A DNA stretch of 64,000 nucleotides from Psychrosphaera sp. F3M07. Its GTDB lineage: Bacteria > Pseudomonadota > Gammaproteobacteria > Enterobacterales > Alteromonadaceae. Below the pieces are notes generated by a model. It saw nothing but the letters and a program-made list of their open reading frames with translations. It did no database searches and was not told where the DNA came from. The stretch lies in contig NZ_JAHKPJ010000025.1 of the NCBI RefSeq assembly GCF_018860345.1, positions 1 through 64,000 on the forward strand, read 5' to 3'. Below, piece after piece: positions 51,954 through 60,339 of this stretch (the first letter of the stretch is position 1; every line of letters begins with the position of its first letter). The translations under genes were made by a program, and so were the position numbers.

Positions 51954-53084
51954 CTAACCAACTAAAGCTAACAATATACCTGCGGCAACGGCTGAACCTA
52001 ATACACCAGCTACATTTGGGCCCATTGCATGCATTAACAAGAAGTTATGCGGGTTTGCTTCCAAACCAACTTTGTTAACGACTCGGGCCGCCATAGGCAC
52101 AGCAGACACACCCGCAGCCCCTAATAATGGGTTAATTGGATCTTTACTAAATTTACCCATTAGCTTAGCCATTAATACACCCGCAGCAGTACCAATACTA
52201 AATGCAATTGCTCCCAATCCTAAGATACCCAAAGTATCTACGGTTAAGAACTTGTCTGCACTTAATTTAGAACCTACCGCTAAGCCTAAAAAGATAGTAA
52301 CAATATTTATCAACTCGTTTTGAGCGGTATTGCTTAATCTGTCAACCGCACCACACTCTTTCATTAAGTTGCCTAAACAGAACATACCAACAAGTGGCGT
52401 TGCAGCTGGTAAAAACAAAGCGGTTAGGAATAAGACTGCAAGAGGGAATATAATTTTTTCTTTCTTGCTTACCGTTCGTAATTCAACCATTTTAATTTTA
52501 CGTTCAGATTCAGTTGTTAGAGCTTTCATAATTGGGGGTTGGATAATTGGAACCAATGCCATATATGAGTATGCAGCAACCGCAATAGCGCCTAATAAAT
52601 CAGGTGCTAATTTAGAAGCTAAGAAAATCGCGGTGGGACCGTCAGCGCCTCCTATGATGGCAATAGCCGACGCATCTTGTAAGCTAAATTCAAAACCTGG
52701 AATAAGGTTTAATAAAATGGCGCCAAATAAGGTAGCAAAAATACCAAATTGAGCTGCAGCACCTAATAACAACATTCTAGGATTGGCAATTAACGCTCCA
52801 AAGTCCGTCATGGCACCAACGCCCATAAATATCAATAATGGGAAAACCCCAGTTTCAATACCCACATGGTAAATATAATAGAGTAATCCACCTTCATCAT
52901 TAAAGCCCGCTAACGGTATGTTGGCTAATATAGCGCCAAAACCAATTGGTAATAATAATAATGGTTCAAACCCTTTTGCTATCGCTAAAAAGAGTAATAA
53001 TAAACCAACCACCATCATGATGAGCTGGCCCATTTCAAAATTTGCAAGGGCTGTAGAAGCCCAAAGCATTTGTAAACCTTCCAT
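51954..53084 (-). CDS. oadB: Oxaloacetate decarboxylase beta subunit OadB (Na+ pump)
   Basis: OadB is the membrane subunit that decarboxylates carboxybiotin and pumps Na+ out of the cell. The 376-residue protein has about nine membrane helices, with the reentrant [19 protein letters not shown] segment carrying the functional Asp, and the conserved helix [21 protein letters not shown] (given in part) at the C-terminus. It is the last gene of the oadGAB operon, six bases after oadA, followed by a terminator. The methylmalonyl-CoA and glutaconyl-CoA decarboxylase beta subunits are close relatives, but oadA identifies the complex. Confidence 0.94.
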   Translation of the reverse strand: MEGLQMLWASTALANFEMGQLIMMVVGLLLLFLAIAKGFEPLLLLPIGFGAILANIPLAGFNDEGGLLYYIYHVGIETGVFPLLIFMGVGAMTDFGALIANPRMLLLGAAAQFGIFATLFGAILLNLIPGFEFSLQDASAIAIIGGADGPTAIFLASKLAPDLLGAIAVAAYSYMALVPIIQPPIMKALTTESERKIKMVELRTVSKKEKIIFPLAVLFLTALFLPAATPLVGMFCLGNLMKECGAVDRLSNTAQNELINIVTIFLGLAVGSKLSADKFLTVDTLGILGLGAIAFSIGTAAGVLMAKLMGKFSKDPINPLLGAAGVSAVPMAARVVNKVGLEANPHNFLLMHAMGPNVAGVLGSAVAAGILLALVG

Positions 53085-53090
53085 TGAACT

Positions 53091-54866
53091 CTACCCTAAT
53101 GTAAGTAAGACATCGCCTGTTGAAACAGCGTCGCCTTCTTTGATATTGATTGAGGCTATTGTGCCTGAAGAGGCAGCTCGAATCTCAGTTTCCATTTTCA
53201 TTGCTTCCATGATGATAACTACTTCACCATCTTCCACAACGCTGCCTGGAGACACTAAGATTTTAAATATATTACCCGCTAAAGGTGCGTTAAGAGTTTC
53301 ACTTGCGGTGACCGTTGTATGTTGAGTGTGAGCTTCATCTTTTTGAGCGCCCTGTACAACACTGGTTAACTCACCTGAAGGGGCAACTACAACTTCATAT
53401 ACTTTACCATCAACAGAAACACTATAAGCTTCCGGCGCATCTGGATTAGTTGAAGCTTGTTTAGGAGTTTCTATTTCACCGGTTGGGACTGGTTCAAACG
53501 CAGAAGGATTATTACGATTTTCTAAGAACTTAAGACCGATTTGTGGGAATAAAGCATAGGTTAATACATCATCAATTTTTTCATCGGCAAGATTCAGCCC
53601 TTTTTCCGCGGCAATACCGTCAAGCTCGTCAGTTAATTTAACTAATTCATCTTCAATATTATCCGCTGGACGACAAGTAATTGCTTCACCACCATCTAAC
53701 ACTCTGGCTTGTAATTCAGCATTAACTGGAGCAGCAGTTGCTCCGTATTCACCTTTTAAAACACCAGCGGTTTCTTTAGTGATAGACTTATAACGCTCAC
53801 CTGTTAATACGTTTAATACCGCTTGAGTACCAACAATCTGTGACGTTGGTGTTACTAAAGGAATTTGCCCCAAATCTTTACGAACTTTAGGGATCTCTTT
53901 TAATACTTCATCCATTTTATCTTCAGCGCCCTGCTCGCGAAGTTGGTTTTCCATGTTAGTTAACATGCCACCAGGAACTTGGGCTAATAAAATTCGAGAG
54001 TCGACACCTTTTAAGCTGCCTTCAAATTTAGCGTATTTCTTTCTAACTTCTCTGAAATAAGCTGCTATTTCAGCTAATAGCACTAAATCTAAGCCAGTAT
54101 CTCTATCTGTTCCTTCAACGATCGCAACCATCGTCTCTGTTGGACTGTGGCCGTAAGTCATACTCATTGACGATACTGCAGAATCTAGCATATCGATTCC
54201 AGCATCTATCGCTTTTTGGTAAGTTGCCGTTGAAAGTCCGGTAGTTGCGTGACACTGCATTGCAATTGGTAAATCAACTGTTGCTTTTAAGTTGGTGATT
54301 AATTCTTCACATTCATAAGGTCTTAACAAACCTGCCATATCTTTGATACAAATAGAGTGGCAACCCATATCTTCTAATCGTTTTGCCATGTCTAACCACA
54401 TTTGTAAGTTATGAACCGGGCTAACCGTATATGAAATAGTACCTTGGGCATGAGCGCCAACATCGATGGCTGATTTGACGGCAGTTTCTAAGTTTCTGAT
54501 GTCATTCATCGCATCAAAAATTCTAAATACATCTACACCATTAGTATGTGCACGTTCAACAAATTTACGAACAACATCGTCGGCGTAATGGCGATAACCT
54601 AGTAAGTTTTGGCCACGTAGTAACATTTGTTGTTTTGTATTTGGCATAGCTTGTTTTAAAGCACGAATACGTTCCCAAGGATCTTCACCTAGGTATCGGA
54701 TACAAGAATCAAATGTTGCGCCGCCCCAAGATTCCATTGACCAAAAACCAACTTGATCTAATTTACCCGCGATTGGAAGCATATCTTCCAGACGCATTCG
54801 AGTTGCAAGTAATGACTGATGTGCATCACGCAGCACCAACTCAGTAAGTAACAATGGCTTTTTCAT
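53091..54866 (-). CDS. oadA: Oxaloacetate decarboxylase alpha subunit OadA
   Basis: OadA transfers the carboxyl group of oxaloacetate to biotin. The 591-residue protein has a carboxyltransferase TIM barrel (about residues 5-270) with [13 protein letters not shown], metal ligands around [12 protein letters not shown] and the [14 protein letters not shown] segment. A PYC/OADA domain follows (about 290-470), then a Pro/Ala-rich linker and the biotinyl domain (about 520-590) with EAMKMETEI, whose Lys is biotinylated. It lies between oadG and oadB in the operon. Confidence 0.96.
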   Translation of the reverse strand: MKKPLLLTELVLRDAHQSLLATRMRLEDMLPIAGKLDQVGFWSMESWGGATFDSCIRYLGEDPWERIRALKQAMPNTKQQMLLRGQNLLGYRHYADDVVRKFVERAHTNGVDVFRIFDAMNDIRNLETAVKSAIDVGAHAQGTISYTVSPVHNLQMWLDMAKRLEDMGCHSICIKDMAGLLRPYECEELITNLKATVDLPIAMQCHATTGLSTATYQKAIDAGIDMLDSAVSSMSMTYGHSPTETMVAIVEGTDRDTGLDLVLLAEIAAYFREVRKKYAKFEGSLKGVDSRILLAQVPGGMLTNMENQLREQGAEDKMDEVLKEIPKVRKDLGQIPLVTPTSQIVGTQAVLNVLTGERYKSITKETAGVLKGEYGATAAPVNAELQARVLDGGEAITCRPADNIEDELVKLTDELDGIAAEKGLNLADEKIDDVLTYALFPQIGLKFLENRNNPSAFEPVPTGEIETPKQASTNPDAPEAYSVSVDGKVYEVVVAPSGELTSVVQGAQKDEAHTQHTTVTASETLNAPLAGNIFKILVSPGSVVEDGEVVIIMEAMKMETEIRAASSGTIASINIKEGDAVSTGDVLLTLG

Positions 54867-54876
54867 GTTCCGTCCT

Positions 54877-55122
54877 CTATTTATTTCGCGCTTTATGTTG
54901 TTTTACGGCGGCAGTGATAGCTGCAATCACCTGTGGCGACGTTTTATTAGAATTTATTGGGTTAATTGGTGTGCGAGTGAGTTTCACTGGATCTGGATAG
55001 GCTTCGGCAAATTTGGTTAACAGTTTTATAGCAACAATTAATACCGACAAAAAAAGGAATACAACTAACATTCCTACCGCCATAAGTATGCCAGCCTCAG
55101 CTAGCAGCTCTGATACGTTCAT
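54877..55122 (-). CDS. oadG: Oxaloacetate decarboxylase gamma subunit OadG
   Basis: OadG is the small membrane anchor that assembles the alpha and beta subunits and can bind Zn2+. The 81-residue protein has an N-terminal membrane helix (about residues 10-35, [19 protein letters not shown]) and a polar C-terminal tail of the usual type, ending in a conserved region around [13 protein letters not shown]. It is the first gene of the operon, ten bases before oadA. Confidence 0.92.
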   Translation of the reverse strand: MNVSELLAEAGILMAVGMLVVFLFLSVLIVAIKLLTKFAEAYPDPVKLTRTPINPINSNKTSPQVIAAITAAVKQHKARNK

Positions 55123-55514
55123 AAATTTTAACTACCCGTTTATTATTGTTTATCTTTGATTTGCAAATCGTTTGAAAATGATTTTATTTTTATTTGATCA
55201 TCAGATCTGAAAATCAAATTTAGAGTATTAGCTCTTAAGTAACACAAAAACGTTTCTAATTGAAAGAAAAATTTTAATGATATGGCTTAATTGTCAGCTA
55301 AACACTTAACTTACAGGGTATATTAATATTGAATAAATAATAATTTAATTTGAATAATTATTTGGATAAATGTCAAAAACTTCTAATTTTGAAGTAACAA
55401 AATTAAGATATTTAGCATTAATTAAAGCCAAGATGAGTATAGCTATAAATTTTAAAATAAAAGGGGATGTTTTTTAGATTTGTGGATTTTTACTATTGAG
55501 GTAAGAAGAAGATA
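55123..55514. other. Upstream region of oadGAB and 3' flank of the Arg tRNAs
   Basis: About 390 very AT-rich bases without a gene. They must hold the oadG promoter (minus strand) and the end of the tRNA transcript, but I cannot pick a convincing -35/-10 pair. A small hairpin ACTTC/GAAGT is at about 55379-55395. Confidence 0.5.
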
Positions 55515-55591
55515 TGGCGCGCTCGGGAGGATTCGAACCTCCGACCGCCTGGTTCGTAGCCAGGTACTCTATCCAGCTGAGCTACGAGCGC
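55515..55591 (-). tRNA. tRNA-Arg (ACG)
   Basis: A 77-base cloverleaf on the minus strand with acceptor stem GCGCTCG/CGAGCGC, anticodon loop CTACGAA (anticodon ACG, wobble inosine expected) and encoded CCA. It is the last of a Ser-Arg-Arg operon. Confidence 0.98.
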
Positions 55592-55615
55592 GCAATAAGT
55601 CTTCTTTTGTAATGA

Positions 55616-55692
55616 TGGCGCGCTCGGGAGGATTCGAACCTCCGACCGCCTGGTTCGTAGCCAGGTACTCTATCCAGCTGAGCTACGAGCGC
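55616..55692 (-). tRNA. tRNA-Arg (ACG)
   Basis: Identical 77-base copy of the downstream tRNA-Arg, middle gene of the Ser-Arg-Arg operon on the minus strand, with anticodon ACG and encoded CCA. Confidence 0.98.
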
Positions 55693-55715
55693 GCATTATC
55701 ACAAAATACATTGAA

Positions 55716-55808
55716 TGGCGGAGAAGGGGGGATTCGAACCCCCGATAGGGCTACAAACCCTATACTCCCTTAGCAGGGGAGCGCCTTCAGCCACTCGGCC
55801 ACCTCTCC
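55716..55808 (-). tRNA. tRNA-Ser (GCT)
   Basis: A 93-base class II tRNA on the minus strand with the long variable arm typical of serine tRNAs, anticodon loop CTGCTAA (anticodon GCT) and encoded CCA. It is the first gene of the Ser-Arg-Arg operon; the same kind of cluster lies next to csrA in many gammaproteobacteria. Confidence 0.98.
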
Positions 55809-55823
55809 ATCAATGTGGCGTGT

Positions 55824-55851
55824 ATAGTAATGATCTAAGAATATATGTCAA
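55824..55851 (-). promoter_or_regulatory. Promoter of the Ser-Arg-Arg tRNA operon
   Basis: On the minus strand a consensus TTGACA (55851-55846) and TACTAT (55829-55824) are 16 bases apart, followed by ACACGCC. The same seven-base discriminator follows the -10 of the Phe-Thr promoter at 16157-16185. Confidence 0.7.
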
Positions 55852-55961
55852 ATAAAAACTTTAATTAAATTACTGATTGATTCGAAAATAACCAATATTT
55901 AAATTAACGTTCAATTTTTGTCACTTTTTTGCCTAGATGATTTACTATTTTAGACCTTAAA

Positions 55962-55990
55962 AGAAAAAAACCGGCTTAAAGCCGGTTTAT
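55962..55990 (-). terminator. Rho-independent terminator after csrA
   Basis: AAACCGGC/GCCGGTTT stem with a five-base loop, followed on the minus strand by a long T run. Confidence 0.95.
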
Positions 55991-55992
55991 CG

Positions 55993-56184
55993 CTATTCTG
56001 CGTCAGAGGGTTGACCGCCCTTCTCAGCTTGAATTCGCATGTATATCTCTTCGCGATGAACTGCTACTTCTTTAGGAGCATTAACACCAATTCTTACTTG
56101 GTTGCCCTTTACACCTAAAACCGTAACTGTAACTTCATCACCTACCATTAACGTTTCACCAACACGACGAGTTAGTATAAGCAT
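55993..56184 (-). CDS. csrA: Carbon storage regulator CsrA
   Basis: CsrA is a small RNA-binding dimer that controls translation and stability of mRNAs with GGA motifs. The 63-residue protein has the N-terminal strand [12 protein letters not shown] and the conserved VHREEIY with Arg44, both needed for RNA binding. GGAGC precedes the ATG. It lies upstream of the Ser-Arg-Arg tRNAs, a common neighbourhood. The genes for the glycogen enzymes and c-di-GMP proteins elsewhere in the window are of classes often controlled by CsrA, but no specific sites were identified. Confidence 0.97.
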   Translation of the reverse strand: MLILTRRVGETLMVGDEVTVTVLGVKGNQVRIGVNAPKEVAVHREEIYMRIQAEKGGQPSDAE

Positions 56185-56452
56185 TATTAGCTCCTTTTAT
56201 GCCACTTGCTTATATATAGCTTTATAAAAAGCTCCATTTTCGACTAGGTCGAAGATTCTCATTCTACCTAGACTCAAAGCATCTTACAATTTTTGCAGTT
56301 ATTTTCATCTAAAAAATAACCCTGCTTTGATTAACTGCTCACACAGCGTTACTTATATAATAGCAATAGAATTAAAAACTTGCGTACCCATTTCATAATT
56401 AATTCAGCTTTAATTGCTGTGAATAACAAAGATCTATCACAAGGCGCTGCCG

Positions 56453-57145
56453 TTAAAAGTGATATTGCATTAATAAATTCATATTTCTTTCATCTACACC
56501 GTCTATACCAAATTTATTATTCCAAAACACATACTCTACACCTATAAAAACTTTAGTATCTGAGCCTAAATACTCGGCAATGTCATATTTTAATTGAGAG
56601 GTAAAATTAAGTTGGGCTTGTGTATCACCAAACACCGTATTATCAACACCGGTCGCGAAGTCTATAAAACCACCATAAGTCAAAGGACCGATAGGTAATC
56701 CCCAAACGACTGTAGTTTGAAAGCTCATATCGCCATCAGCATTGTCACGTATATACGCATTTAATTGAAAAAAGTTAAAATTAGGCACCGCTAAATCAGT
56801 CCCGACACCCAACAAATAGTTTGTCCCCGGTCCCATTTCAATAGCAGGGGCAATATACACACTTTTAATAAACCCATCTAAATCTTTAATTTTATAACGT
56901 GGGGCAAACTCACCGTAGGTCTCGACAGAACCATCACTTGATTCCAAACGGTCAAAAAACATAAATGTATCACCCCAAGTTGTGCCCGCCGCATATTCAA
57001 AAGTTATGACTTCCCTCGATGAGTCTCCCACTTCATAACTATCTCCTAATAGGTAACTAATACTGTAATTAGACCAAACTGTTTTAGCATTCACTGACGC
57101 TGTGATTATTAAAAATAAGGATGTAACCATTAATCGCTTTAACAT
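56453..57145 (-). CDS. Tsx-like nucleoside-specific outer membrane channel
   Basis: This 230-residue protein has a signal peptide (cleavage near VNA-KT) and alternating beta-strands that end in the C-terminal YHF typical of outer membrane barrels. The start VWSNYSISYLLGD and the pattern of strands (GDTFMFFDRLES, YGEFAPRY, FKFGVDE-like end) fit the Tsx/OmpK family of nucleoside channels. An ATG at 57196 is also in frame, but 57145 gives a proper signal peptide and has AGAGAGA before it. It is divergent from the purine permease gene, which supports a role in nucleoside or nucleobase uptake. Confidence 0.85.
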   Translation of the reverse strand: MLKRLMVTSLFLIITASVNAKTVWSNYSISYLLGDSYEVGDSSREVITFEYAAGTTWGDTFMFFDRLESSDGSVETYGEFAPRYKIKDLDGFIKSVYIAPAIEMGPGTNYLLGVGTDLAVPNFNFFQLNAYIRDNADGDMSFQTTVVWGLPIGPLTYGGFIDFATGVDNTVFGDTQAQLNFTSQLKYDIAEYLGSDTKVFIGVEYVFWNNKFGIDGVDERNMNLLMQYHF

Positions 57146-57281
57146 GTTTATCTCTCTGTATGTAATTTGGGGCATAAGCGCCGAGATTCTATACAAATGT
57201 AGTTTAATTTCAATTTATTGGTGTAAAAAACAGCAATATTTATTACACTTTCATTTCATTTAAAAATAGAGATATAACAAT

Positions 57282-58574
57282 ATGTTAGAAAGATTATTTA
57301 AACTTTCAGCTCATGGAACAACGGTTAAAACTGAAATGATGGCGGGGTTAACTACGTTTTTAACCATGGCCTACATTATCTTTGTTAATCCATCTATATT
57401 AGCGGACGCTGGTATGGACAAAGGTGCCGTTTTTGTTGCAACCTGCTTAGCTGCAGCCATTGGTTGTTTTATCATGGGCTTTATCGCTAACTACCCAATA
57501 GCGTTAGCACCCGGTATGGGCTTAAACGCATTTTTTACTTATGGCGTCGTTTTAGGCATGGGGCATTCATGGCAAACTGCATTAGGTGCCGTCTTTTTAT
57601 CTGGGGTTATCTTTCTACTTCTGAGCTTATTTAAAGTAAGAGAATGGATCATAAATGCAATTCCAAAGACATTAAAACTAGGTATAGCTACTGGTATAGG
57701 TTCATTTTTAGCGCTTATCGCACTTAAGAATGCAGGGATTATAGTTGCTCACCCTGCAACATTTGTAGCTTTAGGTGATATCACTTCTTTTGTGCCGCTG
57801 ATGAGTATAATTGGATTTTTTCTAATAGCTGCATTCACGGCTCGTAAAATCCCAGGCGCTGTTATGATTGCTATTTTAGCGATGACCGTAGTAGGCGTGA
57901 TTTTCGGCGATGTTACTTATGCAGGTATCGTTTCGGCTCCTCCTTCTCTTGCGCCAACCTTTATGCAAATGGACATCGCATCAGCCGCTGAAATTGGAAT
58001 GTTAAGCGTTGTATTTGCTTTTTTGTTTGTCGATTTGTTTGATACATCAGGTACTTTGATTGCGGTAACACAACGTGCAGGGCTGACTGATGATAAAGGC
58101 AACATTGAGCGTTTGGGAAAAGCATTATCAAGTGATTCAATCGCAACCTTATCTGGTGCAGCCTTAGGCACCTCTACCACAACAAGTTATATTGAAAGCG
58201 CTGCAGGTGTTGCAGAAGGTGGACGAACAGGACTCACAGCCGTAGTTGTAGGTGTTTTGTTTGTATTAAGTATTTTCTTTGCCCCATTAGCAGGCATGAT
58301 CCCTGTTTATGCCACAACCGGTGCTATTTTTTATGTAGCGATATTAATGTTATTCAACTTAAAAGACATTGATTGGGGAGATATTACCGAAGCCGCGCCT
58401 GTTACCGTTATCTTATTATTCACACCACTTACCTTTTCAATTGCACATGGTATTACATTAGCTTTTATTACATACACCTTTACCAAAGCCCTTTGTGGTA
58501 AAGCAAATGAAGTAAGTAAAAGTGTTTGGTTTTTAACTGCCTTGTTTGTCGCCAAAATTGCTTTTGTGGGATAA
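57282..58574 (+). CDS. AzgA-type hypoxanthine/guanine/adenine permease (NCS2 family)
   Basis: A 430-residue inner membrane protein with about 12 to 14 membrane segments. It belongs to the AzgA branch of the nucleobase-cation symporters: KTEMMAGLTTFLTMAYIIFVNP at the start (given in part), ANYPIALAPGMGLNAFFTY, and FVDLFDTSGTLIAVTQRAG in the later half, with GTSTTTSYIESAAGVAEGGRTGL as the substrate-region motif (in part). E. coli relatives (PurP, GhxP) carry adenine or hypoxanthine/guanine, so the exact purine is uncertain. It is divergent from the Tsx-like porin, forming a two-membrane uptake route. An 18-base tandem repeat spans its stop codon. Confidence 0.92.
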   Translation: MLERLFKLSAHGTTVKTEMMAGLTTFLTMAYIIFVNPSILADAGMDKGAVFVATCLAAAIGCFIMGFIANYPIALAPGMGLNAFFTYGVVLGMGHSWQTALGAVFLSGVIFLLLSLFKVREWIINAIPKTLKLGIATGIGSFLALIALKNAGIIVAHPATFVALGDITSFVPLMSIIGFFLIAAFTARKIPGAVMIAILAMTVVGVIFGDVTYAGIVSAPPSLAPTFMQMDIASAAEIGMLSVVFAFLFVDLFDTSGTLIAVTQRAGLTDDKGNIERLGKALSSDSIATLSGAALGTSTTTSYIESAAGVAEGGRTGLTAVVVGVLFVLSIFFAPLAGMIPVYATTGAIFYVAILMLFNLKDIDWGDITEAAPVTVILLFTPLTFSIAHGITLAFITYTFTKALCGKANEVSKSVWFLTALFVAKIAFVG

Positions 58575-58619
58575 CTCACCTTTGTAGGATAGCTCTCCTT
58601 TGTAGGACAACTCCCTAAT
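58566..58619. repeat. Three imperfect 18-base tandem repeats over the permease stop codon
   Basis: Units at 58566-58583, 58584-58601 and 58602-58619 share the pattern GTRGGAYARCTCHCCTTT, with the third unit ending CTAAT. The first unit contains the last codons and the TAA stop of the permease gene. Confidence 0.9.
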
Positions 58620-58654
58620 GTGAAATTAGATTGTAACGTTTAAATAGTAGATAC

Positions 58655-58686
58655 AAAAATGCCGACTTACGTCGGCATTTTTTAAT
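58655..58686. terminator. Bidirectional terminator between the permease gene and lpd
   Basis: AAAATGCCGAC/GTCGGCATTTT stem with a TTAC loop and T runs on both strands. Confidence 0.95.
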
Positions 58687-58750
58687 TCAGGGAAGAATTA
58701 ATGTCAAAGGTACAAGGATGTAATCCCTTTGATTCAATTCTACTATGAAT

Positions 58751-60175
58751 TTATTTTTTCTTCTTTGCTTTTGGGTTTGGCAAATCAGTAATTGAACCTT
58801 CGTACATTTCTGCCGCAAGACCAATTGATTCATTTAATGTTGGATGAGCATGAACCGTTAATGCGATATCTTCCGCATCAGCACCCATTTCAATTGCCAA
58901 GCCAATTTCACCAAGCATTTCACCAGCGTTAATACCAACAATAGCACCACCTAAAATACGGTGCGTGTCTTTATCAAATATTAATTTAGTGAAACCTTCA
59001 GTTCTTGCAGAAGCAATAGCTCGACCAGAAGCAGCCCAAGGGAACTTAGCTGATTCAACATTTAAACCTTTTTCTTTCGCTTCTTTTTCTGTAATACCAA
59101 CCCAAGCCATTTCTGGATCAGTATAAGCGATTGAAGGAATAGCTTGTGGTTCAAAGAAATGTTTCTGACCAGAGATAACTTCAGCAGCAACATGTGCTTC
59201 ATGAACCGCTTTATGCGCTAACATAGGCTGACCAACAACATCACCAATTGCAAAGATATGATTTACGTTAGTACGCAATTGGTTATCAACATTAATGAAA
59301 CCACGTTCATCAACATTAACACCCGCTTTAGTTGCATCCATTAAGTTACCGTTTGGTTTACGACCAACTGCAACTAAAATCTTGTCATAACGTACTGGCT
59401 CAGCAGGCGCTTTTTTACCTTCAAACGTTACATATAGACCATCTTTTTTCGCTTCAACAGCAACCACTTTAGTTGATAACATAATGTTGAAACGATCTTT
59501 ATTGTATTTAGAATAAACTTGAACAACGTCTTTATCAGCAGCTGGTACTAGTTGGTCTAAGAATTCAACAACAGATACTTTAGAACCTAATGCGGCATAA
59601 ACAGTACCCATTTCAAGACCGATGATACCCCCACCTAATACTAACATTTCACCAGGTACGTCTTTAAGCTCTAGTGCACCAGTTGAATCGATTACACGAT
59701 CGTCTTCAGGAATAAATGGCAAATTAACAGGCTCAGAACCGGCTGCGATAATTGCATTATCAAAAGTGATTGTTGTATCGCCTTTTTCACCAGTAACAAC
59801 CATAGTGTTGCTACCGGTAAATTTACCGAAACCGTTAACCACTTTAACTTTACGCATTTTAGACATGCCGTCCAAACCGTTTGTTAATTGTGCTACAACA
59901 CTGTCTTTCCAAGAACGGATCTTATCTAGATCAATTTCAGGAGCGCCAAACGTTACGCCGTGTGAAGCCATATCTTTTGCATCATCAATAACTTTCGCTA
60001 CGTGTAACAATGCTTTAGACGGAATACAACCAACATTCAAACAAACACCACCTAGTGTGGCGCGTTTTTCAACTAATACTACGTCTAATCCTAAATCCGC
60101 TGCACGGTACGCTGCAGAGTATCCACCTGGACCAGCACCAAGAACCACAACCTGGGTTTTAATATCGTTGCTCAT
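58751..60175 (-). CDS. lpd: Dihydrolipoyl dehydrogenase Lpd (E3)
   Basis: Lpd reoxidises the lipoyl groups of the pyruvate and 2-oxoglutarate dehydrogenase complexes and reduces NAD+. The 474-residue flavoprotein has the FAD-binding GAGPGGYSAAYRAADLG, the redox disulfide in LGGVCLNVGCIPSK, the NAD-binding LGGGIIGLEMG, the FAD motif FAIGDV and the C-terminal catalytic HAHPTLNE. AGAGGTTAATA precedes the ATG. It is the third gene of the aceE-aceF-lpd cluster, but a terminator and a long palindrome separate it from aceF, so it may also have its own promoter. Confidence 0.98.
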   Translation of the reverse strand: MSNDIKTQVVVLGAGPGGYSAAYRAADLGLDVVLVEKRATLGGVCLNVGCIPSKALLHVAKVIDDAKDMASHGVTFGAPEIDLDKIRSWKDSVVAQLTNGLDGMSKMRKVKVVNGFGKFTGSNTMVVTGEKGDTTITFDNAIIAAGSEPVNLPFIPEDDRVIDSTGALELKDVPGEMLVLGGGIIGLEMGTVYAALGSKVSVVEFLDQLVPAADKDVVQVYSKYNKDRFNIMLSTKVVAVEAKKDGLYVTFEGKKAPAEPVRYDKILVAVGRKPNGNLMDATKAGVNVDERGFINVDNQLRTNVNHIFAIGDVVGQPMLAHKAVHEAHVAAEVISGQKHFFEPQAIPSIAYTDPEMAWVGITEKEAKEKGLNVESAKFPWAASGRAIASARTEGFTKLIFDKDTHRILGGAIVGINAGEMLGEIGLAIEMGADAEDIALTVHAHPTLNESIGLAAEMYEGSITDLPNPKAKKKK

Positions 60176-60238
60176 TATTAACCTCTATTCACTTGTATGG
60201 TGACGGAATGAAGGTCATCCATTCCATTTCTATAAGGT

Positions 60239-60262
60239 GAACAAACGAATATTCGTCTGTTC
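60239..60262. promoter_or_regulatory. 24-base palindrome between aceF and lpd, possible operator
   Basis: The arms GAACAAACGAAT and ATTCGTCTGTTC match at 11 of 12 positions. It lies after the aceF terminator and 64 bases before the lpd start. It does not match the PdhR, ArcA or Cra consensus that I know. A GGAATG/CATTCC hairpin (60205-60225) follows in the leader. Confidence 0.6.
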
Positions 60263-60289
60263 GAAATTTTGTTGAGTTTATCACTCAAA

Positions 60290-60323
60290 AAATAGAAAGT
60301 CCTGCAACTGCAAGACTTTCTTA
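60290..60323 (-). terminator. Intrinsic terminator between aceF and lpd
   Basis: AGAAAGTC-TGCA/TGCA-GACTTTCT stem with a very small loop, followed on the minus strand by ATTTTTTG. It should reduce read-through from aceEF into lpd, as known for the E. coli operon. Confidence 0.85.
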
Positions 60324-60339
60324 TGATTTTATAACAGTT

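Noticed and set aside
55480-55773. A 97-codon plus-strand frame over the Arg and Ser tRNA genes
   Set aside because: This is the well-known spurious frame produced by tRNA sequences read on the opposite strand (GGFEPPT-type peptides).
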